NCBI GenBank assembly: GCA_003993805.1
Contig: RSEF01000003.1
Span: forward strand, 65,935,818 to 65,999,817
DNA from: Himantopus leucocephalus
Taxonomy: Eukaryota; Chordata; Aves; Charadriiformes; Recurvirostridae
Direction: 5' to 3'
DNA: 64,000 bases
Part shown: one piece after another, positions 38,923 through 52,447 of the stretch
Position numbering within the stretch: position 1 is the first letter of the stretch
Layout of the letters: every line of letters starts with the position of its first letter
Notes under the pieces: model-generated
Database searches by the model: none
Told to the model about the DNA's origin: nothing
The model's input: the letters and a program-made list of their open reading frames with translations, nothing else
Translations under genes and position numbers: made by a program

Positions 38923-41900
38923 GCATCAATCATAACGATAGATTACTGACTTATTTCTTCCTGCTTCCAGTAAATGCATTTCTTTTACATTTTAGGTATC
39001 AATCAGGTTCAATTTTTCCTACCTATTTCCCTGAATTTATGGCTGGAGACCTGTGCTTTGCAAGTAGTCCTAGGTGTACGGCCAAGAGTATTAGAGAAAA
39101 AATGGTGTTAGGGCTGCTGACAGCTTGCTTGCCTCTGGTTCTGCAAACAGTCACAGCCCTAACTGTTCCCAGCTGGACCATTTCTTAGCAGTGTTTCTGA
39201 TTTTGCTCATCGATCATATGTCTTCTGCCTCATTCCTCATGAAAGCTGCAATTAGTTAATTTTAAGCTCATCCTATATACTGTATTAGCTTAGACTACTC
39301 ACAAAAGTTCAGATAAAGAATAGCCTTTGTTACGGAGGGTTTTCAAACAAACTTTTAGTACCTCTGTTTAGTGCACACATAGAAAAATCAAGTGGTAGTA
39401 TCATAATGTTTCTTCTTTTGCAAGGTTAGTAAATTGCTTCCTGTTTAATTGCCTTGGAATATACCCCTGTACAAACTTTGTTTAAATTTTGGTATAGTGT
39501 AAGTTTGGGCTAGACAGATTAAACCTAGACCAAAGGGCAGTGATGGATCATATGCTGACATACCCAAACCAAAGCTAATGGTTTTTTCTGAAAGATGTGT
39601 GGTAGTATAGCCCAAAATTATTTGGTTTAGTTCGAAGATAACTGCAGAATTATACAGGAGATTGGATTAGATGATATAGCGGTTCTTCCTGGCCAGCCAA
39701 GGGATCCCCATGAGTCCACTATTGCGTGCAGCAAGCTTGCCTGTTCCAGAGAGTATACTCTGCTCTGCTAATTCACAAGATAATGCATTAGAAAATATGT
39801 CAAAACTAATAACACAGACACACTCCTGTGGGTTTTGAGTGGGAGGAAATGCACCATTCACTGACTAATCTTTAAACTTCTACTGGTGAATGTTAAGCCA
39901 CCCTCCAAAGCATCAACCTGTTTCAAATTCCTAATAAGGATGTTGAATCTGTGCTCTCAAAAAAACAGTTACAGAGACAATTACTATTTCTTACCAAAGG
40001 CCAGATAGTTCTGAATAGAAAAGAAATATGTTTTACTTTCGGTTTTAAGGTCTCTATTGTGTTTCCTTGCAGAGCTCATGTTAATAAGGATAGGATTTAT
40101 TATCTTTGTTTCTAAGAAACTGAACCTTTTTCCTCTGTTGCAATTAAACCTTAATTGGCCACTAAAGATAATATCTTATTTTCTTATACTTGACTGAATT
40201 TGAATTCATTAGAAATAATAGTAATATCTGTAGGATAATAACTCTCATCAGAAATCTGCTGTATCAGTTTTTCTTTAACCTTGAAATTTATTCTAAGTGG
40301 AGTTTCAAAAACATTACCTAATCTTCTTGCTCATCGCTAAGGTTTCTGGAATTGTTACAGTCTGCAATAAAAAAAGTGTTTATGTTGCCTTTGTTTATTG
40401 ATGTCAGGACGTTTTAGGGAAGATATTTATGTATTCTGATTTCAGGCATTTGATTTAGGAGGCTAGTAGGTTAGAGAAAGAAAAAAGGGAAGGGGCCTTC
40501 TGATTGCGGTTTAGCATGCACGTATAAATTCTACTAAATTTGGCAACAAAGGTGGTTTAAGAAATTTCTGCCCCTGTGCTGTAGCTTGCTGTCCCATCTG
40601 TTAGGATAATACACGAGGTTATGGGGCTGTGCTCTAAACAAAATATTAAAATGAATGAAACATAATAGCCCCCAAAACTTAAAGCAAAATGTAGAATTCT
40701 GATTAATTTTGAAAAAAGCTCTTCTTTTTTTGGTGACATTACATGGATTTTATACTAATGCTCTGAATTTGGCACATAGCGATAAGCAACATGAATTAGG
40801 AATCCTTTACTGTATGCATCTAAGACAACTATTTCCACCTTCTACACTTCAGGTCAGTCTTTGATTAGGGCAAAACTGTTATTAGATCCTTTGGATCTTA
40901 TGGTTCTGTAACGGTCTTTAAAAAAATAATTGGATTCTTCCTGGTTCTTGGGCTGTGAACACAAAAGTTATTGTTGGCTGGCACATCTTCTAAGACAAGT
41001 TTACAAAAAGGTAAGAAAATGACTTAAAAAAAGGTTGTCACATAATTTCATAGGATGGCAAGTACAATTTAGTAAATTACATTTAAACATTTTCAATCAG
41101 CTTTCTTTTTAACTAAAGTCTAACTTGTACAGCAGGAGAAAGAAAGCTCTGAATCCTTACATATTTCTCTCGTTTATTAGAGACGACTGATTTTAATTGC
41201 AGTAATATGCAGAGGTTCCAGGCAGGAGCTTGTAGAAGTGGTTACAAGGAGGAGGTTATTGCAGTGTTATGTGTAGGGTAACTAAAGGGGACTTCACATG
41301 AGTCAGCTCTCCCGCTCTCTGGCAGCGCTGTCTGGCTCTGCTCCACCAGCCCTGTGCAGGGCATCACCTGGGAGCCTGGGGGGTGTGCGTGACGGTGCCC
41401 TGTGCCTTTCTCCTTACCCTCTTGCAGGAAGGTATGATGAAATATGTGAAATATGTGGCTGTTTAAAACTCTTGGCAACTGTTTCTCATTTGCAAGAGCT
41501 GTTGATACACTGACTATTTTACAAAAAGAGGCAGTAGCACAACAGTGGAAATTAGTGTCCCCAAGAATCCAATAAAACCAGCAAGATAGACTAGAAAAGA
41601 AGTGACAATGAAGAAAATTAAAAAATAAAAGGACAGTGAAAGGGGTCAACAGGTGTCGCTTTCAGGAAATTTAAGATTCTTTAAGAAATTAAATTTAAGA
41701 GTAAACTTTTCCAAACAACGGGTTAGTAGATTCCAGAGCAAAATGAACATTGCCCATACCTGAATTACAACCCTACAGCGCATATGAAATATTTTGATTG
41801 TGGCACTTAAGAGTTTTTAAAGATATGCTACATCATCACATGAAGGTATGGTTGATGGATACCAGCTCAAGGTCCATTAGTTTTATGGGCTCTGATTCTG

Positions 41901-44900
41901 CTATCACTCAATAGCTTTCAGTAGCGCTCTCTAAGGAATTAGTTCTCATTAGCACTGAGGAGCATCAGAACCAGACCCACAGCACATAAAATGCTACTGT
42001 TCATAGATTTGGCTTATGCAAATGCCTTCGGTTCTGTGTATTTTCACTTAAGTGATGTGCAGAAATAAGGATGCGGTTCTGCTGTGTTTAGTTCACAGTA
42101 TTATTGCACATAATAATTCACAACTATTGTTTTCAAATTAGGCTTAAATAAACACTAAATGTTATTATGTGGTTGAATGTTAATTTATGCAACATAAATC
42201 CTGAATGGAGATATTTACCACAGTTATAAAACTGTTATGGTCATGGCCAGTGGCATTGAGGTGTGCAGCCTCGTATGTACATGAGTTGGGGTTTCCAGCG
42301 CTGGTTGCATTCAAGCAGGGGCCCTGATGGGTTGGGTTACTTCTGTTGCCTACATTTTGGAGGAGAGCAGAATGGGCAGTTGTGACAACTGTTTGTGACC
42401 TTGAAATTTATGAAAAAACAGCAAGTGTATTCCGAGGAAAAAAACCCCCAAATCCTACCCACTCAAGGATACAAGTGAGATAAATGGAAATTTTTAGTCT
42501 GCAGAGCACTACCCTTCCACTATAAAGGCAAACATAATTATACAAATTGTTCCAGGAAGAGCAGAATTAATGAAATTTGGTGTAATAAGTATTCAGGTCT
42601 GCTGTCCCCTACTGCTTCTCTCCCTTTCCTGATAATAACCAAAACTCTCCTTATGGCACTCCTATCAAATGAAAAAGAGTAGGTCTGGAGCTATGTGTGT
42701 GTTGAGCGGCCAACCAATATGCACACACTGATTTATCCTGCTGTCTGCTGCCAAATGGAGTGTATAACAGCTGTGTTCTGCATGCTTTTCTTCAATAGAG
42801 GAACTAATTCAACTCTCGCTTTTGTAACCACATTGAGACTTCTGCCCCCTTTTCAAATCTCACTGAAATTGGCAAAAAAACTTTTAAAAGTACTGAAGAG
42901 ACTGACAGATGGATAGATAGACAGCATGATGACATAAGCCTTGTTTTCTTAGCAGGCTGAGATAACATATCTGATTCAGTAATTCAGTGTTGAGGCTAAT
43001 AGATTTTTTTCAAACAGGGAAGCAAATTGCATTGATTTCAGAGTTCAGAATTCCCTTGGGATCATTCAGCTTGTCCCATTCATTGCTTAATGTTTTATTG
43101 AAGTGTAAATGTATACATTTCAGAAGGCATCCTACACAGGTTTGGGACTGGGGACAGCTGCAATTTAGTCTGGCCTGATGACATTAATTTCCTTTCTCCT
43201 AGAGCTGCCTTGCTTGGAAGCTTATCATTTTGTTTGCATGTGTTTGGGAAAGAAGAAAGTCTAGCTATACCATCAGTGAGCAATCTGTACTTTATATCCG
43301 TATTAGCAAGTCTAAGTGCACAAACAATATTTCCCTTGCTGGATCATAGGGATTAGCTTATTCTTTCAGTGCCTGTTTTATTCATTAGTTTACTTTTACT
43401 GATATCAAACACAGCCAACTTGCAAATGAACTACAAACCTGGAAATTCTTATTAACAAGATAGTGGCCACATGTGTGAGTGAGATCTTAATTAAATTTCT
43501 CATCATAGGTTTGAGGTTGGGTTTTTTTTTTTCCCTTTTGATGCCTAGATCTGGAAATACTTTGCTAATTTACTCATTCCTAAAAAGTAGCAGGTGGACT
43601 TGTAGGTAAATTGTCTGACAAACTCTGTGCTGATGTGGCCAGACAGCTGCTTGATTAACTTAATGGCTATTTCTGGCCTTAAAAAATTTATAAAGGAGAG
43701 GATCACAACTTCAGAAAGAAATGAGTCCTACCCAGTTTTTCAGGGAGAGACACCTCAGCCATGGAGGGTTTCAGGAAGAACACAAGTGGGGTCTGGAGAT
43801 CACCAAGAGAATATACAGCTATTTTCTTCGTGAAGGGGCACACGATGGTTGCAAGAGTAAGTTTGGGAGGATTCTTGTCTGAAAAGCTTAGTCCCATGAA
43901 GAAGGACCTGTTTGACAAGCACGGCCTTGCTGGGAGATCAGATAGGTTGTGAGGCCTTGTGCACATTTGCAGGTTGTTTCAGGTTATTTCATAGCAAATT
44001 AACCAAACAGGAACCAAAACCACTGTGCCAAAAGCAGTGTTTCAAACTGTTCTGCCATTTCAGGTGAAACTTTTGCTTTAGAAACAAAGTATCCTCTCAG
44101 CTCCATTAAATGTGAGGCTTCCTGATCAACCCCAAGGGTGAGCTGGTCCTGGCAAGAGAACCTCTGTACTTCTGCCTCAGCCCTGTCTCTTCCCTACCAC
44201 AAGCCTGGGCTGGGATGTGGTGGTTCCAGAGGGGGAAGATGAGGCACTCAGTGTCTGATCCTTGCAGGTCCTGTTCCATGTGACCAGTAGTGCCATGTGT
44301 CTCGTGGAGCTACCTCGAGTCCCAGGGGTGCAGTAGGACCACCCAGCAGGGGAGGAGACCCTGGGGCCTGTAGCTCTCGATGTGAGCTGTAATGTGAAGC
44401 TCTAATGTGAAGCCAAGAATTAGAGCAGAGCCCACCCTGACTTTATAGCTGCAAAGAGGCCTCCCATGAGGGTCTCTGCCCTTGTGGGAAAAGGCCACTG
44501 CTTTTTGGAACATTTGTCCTCAGTATTGCCCAGGTTGGTCTAGGTGGACAGGAAGAAATACACTTCAAAACCTTTCAGTTTAACCTCAAACCGCTTTCAA
44601 TCCTGTATCTCTGTTATATCACATTCTGAGTAAGATGAACCTGGGGGTTATGGCTCTAGGAAATTCCAAAGTAACAACACAGTTTTCTAGCTGCAGAGAC
44701 TCATCGCTTCAGGCAATGAACACAAGAGCATGGGACCAAATCTGCAACAAGGGTGGTAGGTGCTGCACATGGCATGTGGACTGCTCTTCTCTCGATATGG
44801 TCAGACAATTTTGGCTGCCTGCTTTTACACTGTCAGTGATTATACTTTTTAACCATTTTATTAAACCATAGAGTTATCAGTGGACAGCTAGCAGGGAATG

Positions 44901-45206
44901 GACAACAGATTGTTTGGTTTGACCACAGACTTGAAGGTACAAGAATTATGCAAAACCTGAAAGAGGAATTCTTAAGAGTGAAGACTCTTTTATAAAATCC
45001 TCAACTGGGTTTCATTCTTGATCTGCCACTGATATTGTTCAGGAACTTGAGCAAGCCATTTAAGACTTCTGTGAAAATCAGAAAAGTGAGGAGAACATCG
45101 CTTCCTTTCATTTTTGCTTTTGTGGTTGTTTGTATGAATTGTATATTTTTGGGGGCAAGGGCAGAGTCTTCCATTTCCTTACAGTTATTTTTTGCTAATT
45201 ACTCAG
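38923..45206. other. Noncoding, 3' part of the THEMIS intron
   Basis: Mostly AT-rich and without recognised repeats. The only exon-like object is the alternative terminal exon candidate at 41428-41513, annotated separately. Confidence 0.5.
41428..41513 (+). CDS. Candidate alternative terminal exon of THEMIS
   Basis: A strong acceptor (CTTTCTCCTTACCCTCTTGCAG, ending 41427) is followed by a frame compatible with the phase-1 exit of the exon at 36325-36426. It would add RYDEICEICGCLKLL and about 13 more residues, then stop at TGA 41511-41513. AATAAA follows at 41571-41576. No homology is known to me, and the upstream frame is open as well. It could be a chance arrangement in a locally GC-rich stretch. 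Confidence 0.22.
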
Positions 45207-45363
45207 ATCTAACAAATAAGGGACTTGGAAACTGTGAGGCAGAAAAGGAAGAGGAAGAAGAACACAACTACGACTATGTGGATGAAAACATAATTGAAAA
45301 CATCAGAAAAGTATTTCAAGATGCCACAGTTACAAATAAGCATGCACTCTCTGAAGGAAGAAG
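45207..45363 (+). CDS. THEMIS: THEMIS, probable acidic tail exon
   Basis: Seen: acceptor ...AATTACTCAG ending at 45206, 157 open bases and a strong donor AG|GTGAGTG at 45364. The required entry phase (1) is exactly the exit phase of the exon at 36325-36426, and the join creates an Asp codon. The peptide has an acidic run, EAEKEEEEE, followed by HNYDYVDENI, a pair of tyrosines in acidic context, and ends NKHALSEGR. The surrounding frame stays open upstream to an ATG at 45035, but that part reads through the acceptor and is better explained as intron. Inference: a bird-type extension of the THEMIS tail. I do not recall a mammalian THEMIS with this segment, so an unrelated gene's exon is not excluded. 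Confidence 0.6.
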
Positions 45364-45795
45364 GTGAGTGTGACCTACGATCACTTACGGATGCAAACAA
45401 GTGCAGGCAGAGTGATTTTTCAGACTGGCCAGTAACCTTCATTCCCCAAAATGAGGGAGGGTTTCCCCTGGGAGCTGCCACTGTTGCCCCCAGTGTTCTG
45501 TGAGCAATGCAGGAAGGGAACCTCTGAGCTGCTGCCTGTGACCCCCTGTCGCTCTTGACAATGTCACCTTTGTCAAAGCTGTACCTGTGGTTGTTCTGAT
45601 GATAGAAGTGCACAGGCAAGATCTGGTTTGCAGGTGGAGGCAAAACCTTAATTAGACCAACAGTTATCCTTACAAAACCACACAGAAACCCAGAGAAAGG
45701 CTTTGTCTCAGAAAGCCTGTCTAATTTTTCTGATTTGTGCCAGTCTGCTGTAACAAATTATAGTAATCTAAATGCAATCCTTTTCATCTTTTTAG

Positions 45796-45823
45796 AAGCA
45801 GACGCCTTGCTGTGCATGACTAA
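45796..45823 (+). CDS. THEMIS: THEMIS, candidate terminal coding exon with stop
   Basis: A good polypyrimidine acceptor (CCTTTTCATCTTTTTAG, ending 45795) is followed by a frame that completes the phase-2 codon left by the exon at 45207-45363. It then reads SRRLAVHD and stops at TAA 45821-45823. The intron would be 432 bp. A polyadenylation signal lies about 430 bp downstream. The coding part is too short for any sequence identity, so the call rests on phase and splice signal alone. A different terminal exon is possible. Confidence 0.4.
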
Positions 45824-46275
45824 GGTTTGTCTCTTAAAAAGCTTTCAGGAATTATCTGTGTTTTCACTAAATTCTCAAGGTTCTGCTCTGGCAGTCGACA
45901 GAGACATAAAGTGCTAGTGAAGAGGCCCTTTGCTTCTGAAAAGCTCCAAGCGTCATTTCCAGCTAAACGCAGATTATACCTTTTTTTTCTAGATCTGAGT
46001 GAACCTGTGTAGTCTCAGATCTTTTCACTCTTAGCTGAACCTTCTATGAACTTCACTTGATTCAGCTGAATTGCTTCTCTTGTTAACAGAAACTCCTGAA
46101 AATGCAGCAAAATTTGAAATATTGTGTTTCAGAGATTTAAAAAAATTATTATGAAGTGGTATTTTATTTCAAAATGTACTTTGTATTTATTTTAAAATAG
46201 CATGCAATGTTTCTATTCTATTTGGGTTAAGCAGCATAGTGAATCTGAAATAAACTCTTATTTTTTTTCTGAAAT
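45824..46275 (+). other. Putative THEMIS 3' UTR
   Basis: AT-rich sequence after the candidate stop codon, running to just past the AATAAA at 46249-46254. No coding potential is seen. It is defined only by the tentative terminal exon and the poly(A) signal. Confidence 0.35.
46249..46254 (+). terminator. Polyadenylation signal AATAAA, candidate for THEMIS
   Basis: Canonical hexamer with T-rich sequence (TCTTATTTTTTTTC) directly downstream, as expected of a cleavage and polyadenylation site. It is the first such signal after the candidate stop at 45823. Confidence 0.4.
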
Positions 46276-47596
46276 GCTCAAACCCCTCAGAAACATGACA
46301 GGACACGTGTCTGGTATCTGTGCAGCCATCTCTTCCCCTGTTCACAGCCACAGACACACTAAAGTTACAGGAAAGACTGAAAAATGAAACAAAGTGGGGC
46401 AATTCACATAATGCATTACTTCCTCAGTCCGCATGTTGCTGAGGATGGAGACTTGCTCTATTGCATAAAGAAGTCAAGAAAGAAAGAATGTAACTCTCTT
46501 TTGACCAAAATAGCCCTTGGACTATAGACATTAAGGGAGAAGCACAGTTTCAAGAAGCAATGCCAGCCTAGAGGATTAGTCTCTAATTACATTACTTAGT
46601 GTTGTGGCATTAGCTCCTTTATCCTTTATCCACCTTCCCTTTAAACTTGCTATCAGTAGAGGCAAGTTTTCACTTTATTCGTTGTCTTCTTTGAGGGCTC
46701 TAGCAAAACATGAAAAAGAGGACCTTTGCCACCTTGAGGGAGATCGCTGTCTGTCTTGGATTATGAAGCAATCCCATAAATTATCATCCTTGGTGGATGA
46801 CAGAGGTATCCACCCTCTGAAATCATTAACTAGCCAAGGAGCATGTAGCTCCTCCAGCCTGCTGGTCTCCCCCCGACCATCAGAAACCCTCCATTATGGC
46901 TTTTATCTAGCATTTAAAATTTCTACCAAGCTTATGCACTTGTACTTGTGAGCATTTTGAGAAATATGGATTTGATGTGGGCATATGAAATTAACTTTTA
47001 ATGTCATCAAAAGCCCTATAAAATATCTAGCAAGGTAAAATGATTGATGGACTTTAAAAAATCAGCTTTTGAGCATGTATGCTGCACAGCTGGTTGAAGG
47101 GGTTATTAAAAATAATGAAATTAGCTGGTTTAGGCTTACTTGCAGGCAAATAATGCACAAAAAATAGTTGTCTCTTATCTGTGCCAAATGTTTAACATCC
47201 AGTCATGTTAATTCTACTTCAGGAACGCATCAGCCAACCATTTCCCACCCATGATCCCTCCCTTCCTCAGGACATTTATGCTGTTTCTTAATATCCACTT
47301 TTAATTATTTGGTATCTACTATCTATCAAAATGAAATCTATTGATCCAAATTACTTCAAAATAGAGTCATTAGAGGGAAAAAATGTTTTAATACAGAAGT
47401 GAACCTCATCAGTCAGGTGTACTTTCAGAACTTCATTATTTATTATTTGCAGTGATTCACTAGTGTCCCCAAAAAATCTTTCCACAATCAGGGCCAAAGC
47501 ATGCCAGGATGATACTAGTAAGACCTAGTCCTTACCCTAAGCAGGACAGAGAAAGAAAAAACAGAGATTTGCCTCAGGTCATTGCTATGTTAATTT

Positions 47597-47750
47597 TAGA
47601 ATCATAGAATCATAGAATCGTAGAATTGTTAAGGTTGGAAGGGACCTTTCAGATCATCTAGTCCAACCATTAACCTAACCTGACAAAACCACATCTAAAC
47701 CATATCCCCAAGTACCTTGTCTACCCTTTTTTTAAACACTTCCATAGAAT
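47597..47750 (-). mobile_element. Short CR1 3'-end fragment
   Basis: It begins with the CR1 terminal repeat (ATCATAGAATCATAGAATCG), followed by GGTTGGAAGGGACC and AGATCATCTAGTCCAACC, the hallmark avian CR1 3' UTR on the - strand. It fades after about 150 bp, so this is a strongly 5'-truncated copy. Confidence 0.95.
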
Positions 47751-50700
47751 ACATGTGCCCAGAGGGTCAATGATGTTAACATGACCTCATCACTCCTGAA
47801 CAATAAGCAATGAAACAAGGGACTTGTCTACAGACGCCTGAGCTTGCTATAGCAACAACCACCATTAACATATTTTAACTTTTCATGAGAGAGTCAAGAA
47901 AAAGTAGGAAAAAACCCTGAACACATTCAAAATATGTGGCTTTCTTTTCAACAACAGAAGTTTCTCTCCTTTTGCTGCCATGAGTTTTTTGGGGGTTTTG
48001 GTTTTTTTGTTGGTTTGGTTTTTTTTTAATAAGGAAAACCCTTAGTTTGACAGTCTTTTAGAAGGCATTAAAGATGTCGATAGCGGTTTTTCTCGGGTGT
48101 GAGAAAAATGGAGAGAGAGAAGATTCAGTGCAACAAACTGGAATAGCTCTGGTGTTGTTATAATGTCTCATCCCATGTCCCTGCAAACGAAAATGAGATG
48201 GAGGCATGCAGGAGCAGCAATAACAACAAAAACCAACAGCAAAACCAGAGAAGGCAGCTTCCGTCTCCAGTGCTGATAACTGCTTTTAACCTCATGGCTG
48301 GAAAAGGATAGAAGCAACATGGTCCAGCCACCCGGAGAGCTGAAAATGAGGAGGGGTGTCAGGCAGTTTCAGGACATTGCTCTCCAGAGTTGAACTTCAC
48401 ATGAGTACTGGCAAAGGAATGGTCTCAGCTGACTAAATCTGGGTGCTTATTAAATATGAGCCAAAAAAGGAAAAGTAGAAATGCAATAGGGAATGAAAAA
48501 ACTACCCAGCTGTGTTTTCGTCCTGTCATGAACTCAACAGTTGAGGTGGTTTTGTTTGAACAAAGTACTTTTCTATATTTTCAATTTGTACTGATTTTTT
48601 AAAGAGTAATTGTATGAAACAGACTGAGGTTGAATTTATTTTTTTTTTTACCTTGGTTGCACTGTTGTAGGTTCCTGCATAACAGAAGGTTACGGACAGG
48701 GCTACAATTGAAAACCAACATTTCTGACCCCACTGCATCCTCATTAATGCTTTTGTACTATTTTTCTACCACGTTTCTCTGGAGCTTTCATATCACTGAC
48801 CCTTTAAGCTAGCTGTTTCTTTCATAGCTGAAAGGCTGAGACAAACTTCGCAGCCTTGGGGATATTGAAGCAAGGAACCCAAATCAGTGACTGGAGTCGT
48901 ATGTTCTCAGCACTTTTGAAAATCCCCCTCATCTTAAGTAAATTTCAATGCAGATTTGGGGGCATCACCACTTTGCTAATTTTCATTGTTAGGTAATTTT
49001 TATACTCCCTGGTGTTTTCACTTTTCCCTAATGTGCAAACTGAAGCTTTTTTTTCCCAGGGTGCAATGAATGGTGATTACAAAGGAAGGGTCGAGAGAGA
49101 GCAAATAAGTAGTGTGCTGCTCCGAGATCTGCAATTCAGCCCTTAGCTTTGACACAGGCAGGACTTCAAGCAGCCTGTCTCAAAGCAGTTGTATGTTCAG
49201 AGACCCTAAGGGCAGAGAAGACTACCAGACTACCACCATTATCTAGATGTTCTTCCTACATGCACAGGTCTTGCCATTCCCCTAGAGGGCACATTAAAAC
49301 ATGTGTTTTTGTAATGTGGCAGAGCTGGGAACAGACCCCACTGGTGAAGTCTCAGCACCCTGGCATATTGCCATTAAATATTAAGTTATTAATTAACTTC
49401 CCTCCAGGCCTGCATCTCTGTTACCCCAGCCACAGGGCACACTGGTTGGAAGCCTCTTTCCAAGCCTCTCTCTTCTCTTATGTCTGCCAGACCAGCAACG
49501 TGACACAGGCATCATGGGCGCAGTCACACTGGAGAAACACCGGGGAAACTTTTTGCTGGAGTCACAGCTTACACTGACTAAATGAGCTCTTTCGCCCTGT
49601 ATAGGTCAAACATTTCCCTAAACTGCATAAGCTATACTTGTAAAAGAAAAATTTACTGGTATGAGTTTCACATGCTTAGGCAAAGTTGCTGGCATAGCTG
49701 TGTTGGAGTCATATATTAGCTTTATTTTTGCTGTAGTCTTGGGATTGCTGGTATAATTGTACTGACAAACCGTTTTACAGCACAGATGAGCCCTAACTTG
49801 CAGCCATTAATTTGACGCAAAAGCTCATTCACCTGTATTCTCTGTGTAATTTTTAAATTCAAATGTAAAGGTTTCCTATTTCACCCTGTCATTTTGTTTT
49901 GTTTGTTTTCAGAGACATCTGAAGCAAAATAATTCTGAAGTTAATTGGAAACAAATAGGAAGCTGTGTCCTTCATATATTAAGATTGACTGCAACTGTAA
50001 GAAAAAGCTGCTCATGAAAGTGTCCTTCTTGTCTCATGAAGAGCATATGAGGCTGTAATTTAACTATAATAATCCCCTGAGAAACTAAACTGCTTACTCG
50101 TCCTAAATAAGAAGTCAAACCAGCTAATGTCTCATGACCCTTTGAAGGGACAAAGTTCTTCTGTACGTATTTATTCATGAATTCAGATAATGATGCCAAG
50201 TCCAATCCTTCATTCTTATTGCACCTGAAATACCAGTTGATTTTCTGAACCACTGTAGGGCATATGCGAAAGGAACATCCCTTACTGAAACAGCTGTATG
50301 GTTGTTTCCTTTGGTTTTTGGAGGAGGGAAGGGTAGAGAGGGGAATGAAGTGTTGTCTAAGGTGAATCTCCATTTCTTTAGCCAGTCATGTATTCTTCAG
50401 GTTAAGGCTCAAAAGTGCAAACAGCCATATTCTACCACTCTTTCAGATGATGGGCAATGTTTTTATTGCACAAATAGTACTGTTGCACCACAAGCAATTC
50501 ACCCTGGAAAGCAATGCCACTCCTCCTAGAGGGAAGTGCTACTCAGAAGGACGAGAGGTGCCTAAATTAAATAGAATTGCCATCTCCATAACCCCTTGCA
50601 CAGCTTAGGTTATCTAGAATCACACTAGAGCAGTATATTTTGCTATTACGTTCAGCAAATTCATGGAAACACAGCCAGGAAGGAAGGACAGAAGCTGGAG

Positions 50701-52236
50701 CTGAAAGAGTAGTGTTAGTGCCAGCCCTCCCAACTGAGAAAAAGGCACACGCTGCCCTCTTTAAGAGGTCTGGGAAAAGCAGTGCTGAAGAGCTTCACCT
50801 GCACCTTGTAGTGCTTCATATTCCCACACAAACCTCTGGAGGAAGAGGCATCCCCAGGCACCTCCCTGCATCACAGGTGAATGGCCAACACTGCCCCACT
50901 GGAGAGAGGGCACAGGAAGAGCAGCACGACCTCTTCTCCTTTTTTAAACAAACAAAAGTTTGCTTTGAAGGATTTCCTTTTACTGTATATTTCTGAAAAT
51001 GAAAAATGAGAACCAAATTGTTACACGGTATCTGAAAGCATACAAGACATCCTTGGCCCAGAAGGAGGGACTTCCTTTTGTGCCTTGCCCCAACCCTGTG
51101 AGTGCCGAGCAGCAGCAGGGAGAGCCTCTGCTTACACAGACGAGCATCTCAGTGGGCTTGGCAGTGAGCACGTAATTGATGTCGATATTGGAGCTGTCAT
51201 ATTGCTGTCTGGGATTGCTGTGTGCAATCACGCAAGCTGCGCAGGTAGAGTGTGTCCTTAACATCTTTGGGTAGCGCTGGACCTAATGCTTGTGTTCTGG
51301 CAGAGTGAGTCTGATACCCATCATTTATGGCATATAAGAATATAAGCTGGGCAGTACATGCATAGCGAGTGCTATGTATCCAGAAGTAGCAGACCTAGGG
51401 CAAGTGCCTATACCTCTGGCAGTGCTTTGACTCTCAGGGGAAACTATTGAGAACTGATGTGTAAATACACAGTGGATGTGCCAAGAGTTTCCAGACTCAA
51501 CAGCAGTTTGATCAGAGTGGCATATCCAGAAATCCCAGACAGCAGGGTGGAGAAAGGGAACATGTTTAGAAAGCCTAGACATACCATATTTTTGGTCCTG
51601 CTGTGGAGTTAAAAAGCAAATGCTCACAAAAGTGCCTTAATATACTTTAAAGAAAAAGTCTTTTCAAGCAGACAGCATAGTATCTTCAGAATTGCCTATT
51701 AAAATTCTACTGAATGATTAATTTTCACTAATGCAAATTAATTTAGAATTTCTCAATATTGTCTCACATTAATTTATTCAAGATAAATGTTCATCCTCAT
51801 TAAAGTCAATTACAATTTAAGTATTAAGAATATCACTCAGAGTTCTTTGATTCCATGCATATGTAGCATATAGCATTTTGCATATCAGTAGTTAATACGG
51901 AGGCTTGCAGGTGCGTACAAAACTTGTAACTGGCTGACACATCACTTGTGGGTATTTGAAATACATTTCAAGCATTTTTCACAAAAATCTGTATTTCTCT
52001 TTGTAGCAGCTCAAAACAGCCCATTTTGTTATGACAGCAAATGCAGTCTGGTATTTTAGTAAAAGGAATTTGCCGTATACTTTACTGAGTTTGTTTTCTT
52101 CTTCTGCTGAATGTGATGTTGTCCTCTGCTGCATGTCTGAAAGATATGATATGTTACTATCACAATTTTCCTTCACTAAAGTACCAGAAGCCTGACTTCT
52201 GCAGGTAAAAAGGAGCAGAGAAAAGCCAACAGCTTC

Positions 52237-52447
52237 CTGGGCTGTGTTACAGCAGTGCCAGCAGGTCGAGGGAGGTGACCCTTCTCCTCTGCTCAGCACT
52301 GGTGAGGCAACATCTGGAGTGCTGGGTCCTGTTCTGGGTTCCCCAGTACAAGAAGGACATGGACATACTGGAGCGAGTCCAACAAAGGCCCATGAAGATG
52401 ACTGAGGACTTGGACATCTGACGTGCAAGGAGATGCTGAGAGAGCCT
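52237..52447 (+). mobile_element. CR1 LINE fragment, RT region, sense orientation
   Basis: The segment matches the CR1 region encoding the PHLEYC/LERVQRR part of the RT. It has GCAGGTCGAGGGAGGTGA, then CCCCAGTACAAGAAGGACAT, then GGAGCGAGTCCAACAAAGGC. Both ends are truncated and the reading frame is broken. It has the opposite orientation to the other RT-bearing copies. Confidence 0.93.

Noticed and set aside
45035..45206. ATG-started frame giving a hydrophobic signal-peptide-like start in front of the acidic THEMIS exon
   Set aside because: The frame reads through a good splice acceptor at 45206, and the exon after it matches the required THEMIS phase. The upstream hydrophobic part is best explained as T-rich intron.
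49972..50373. 133-codon minus-strand frame in the intergenic region, considered as a LEG1 duplicate or pseudogene
   Set aside because: It has none of the LEG1 motifs (Trp-Ala-His block, ISDF block) and no other family is recognised.
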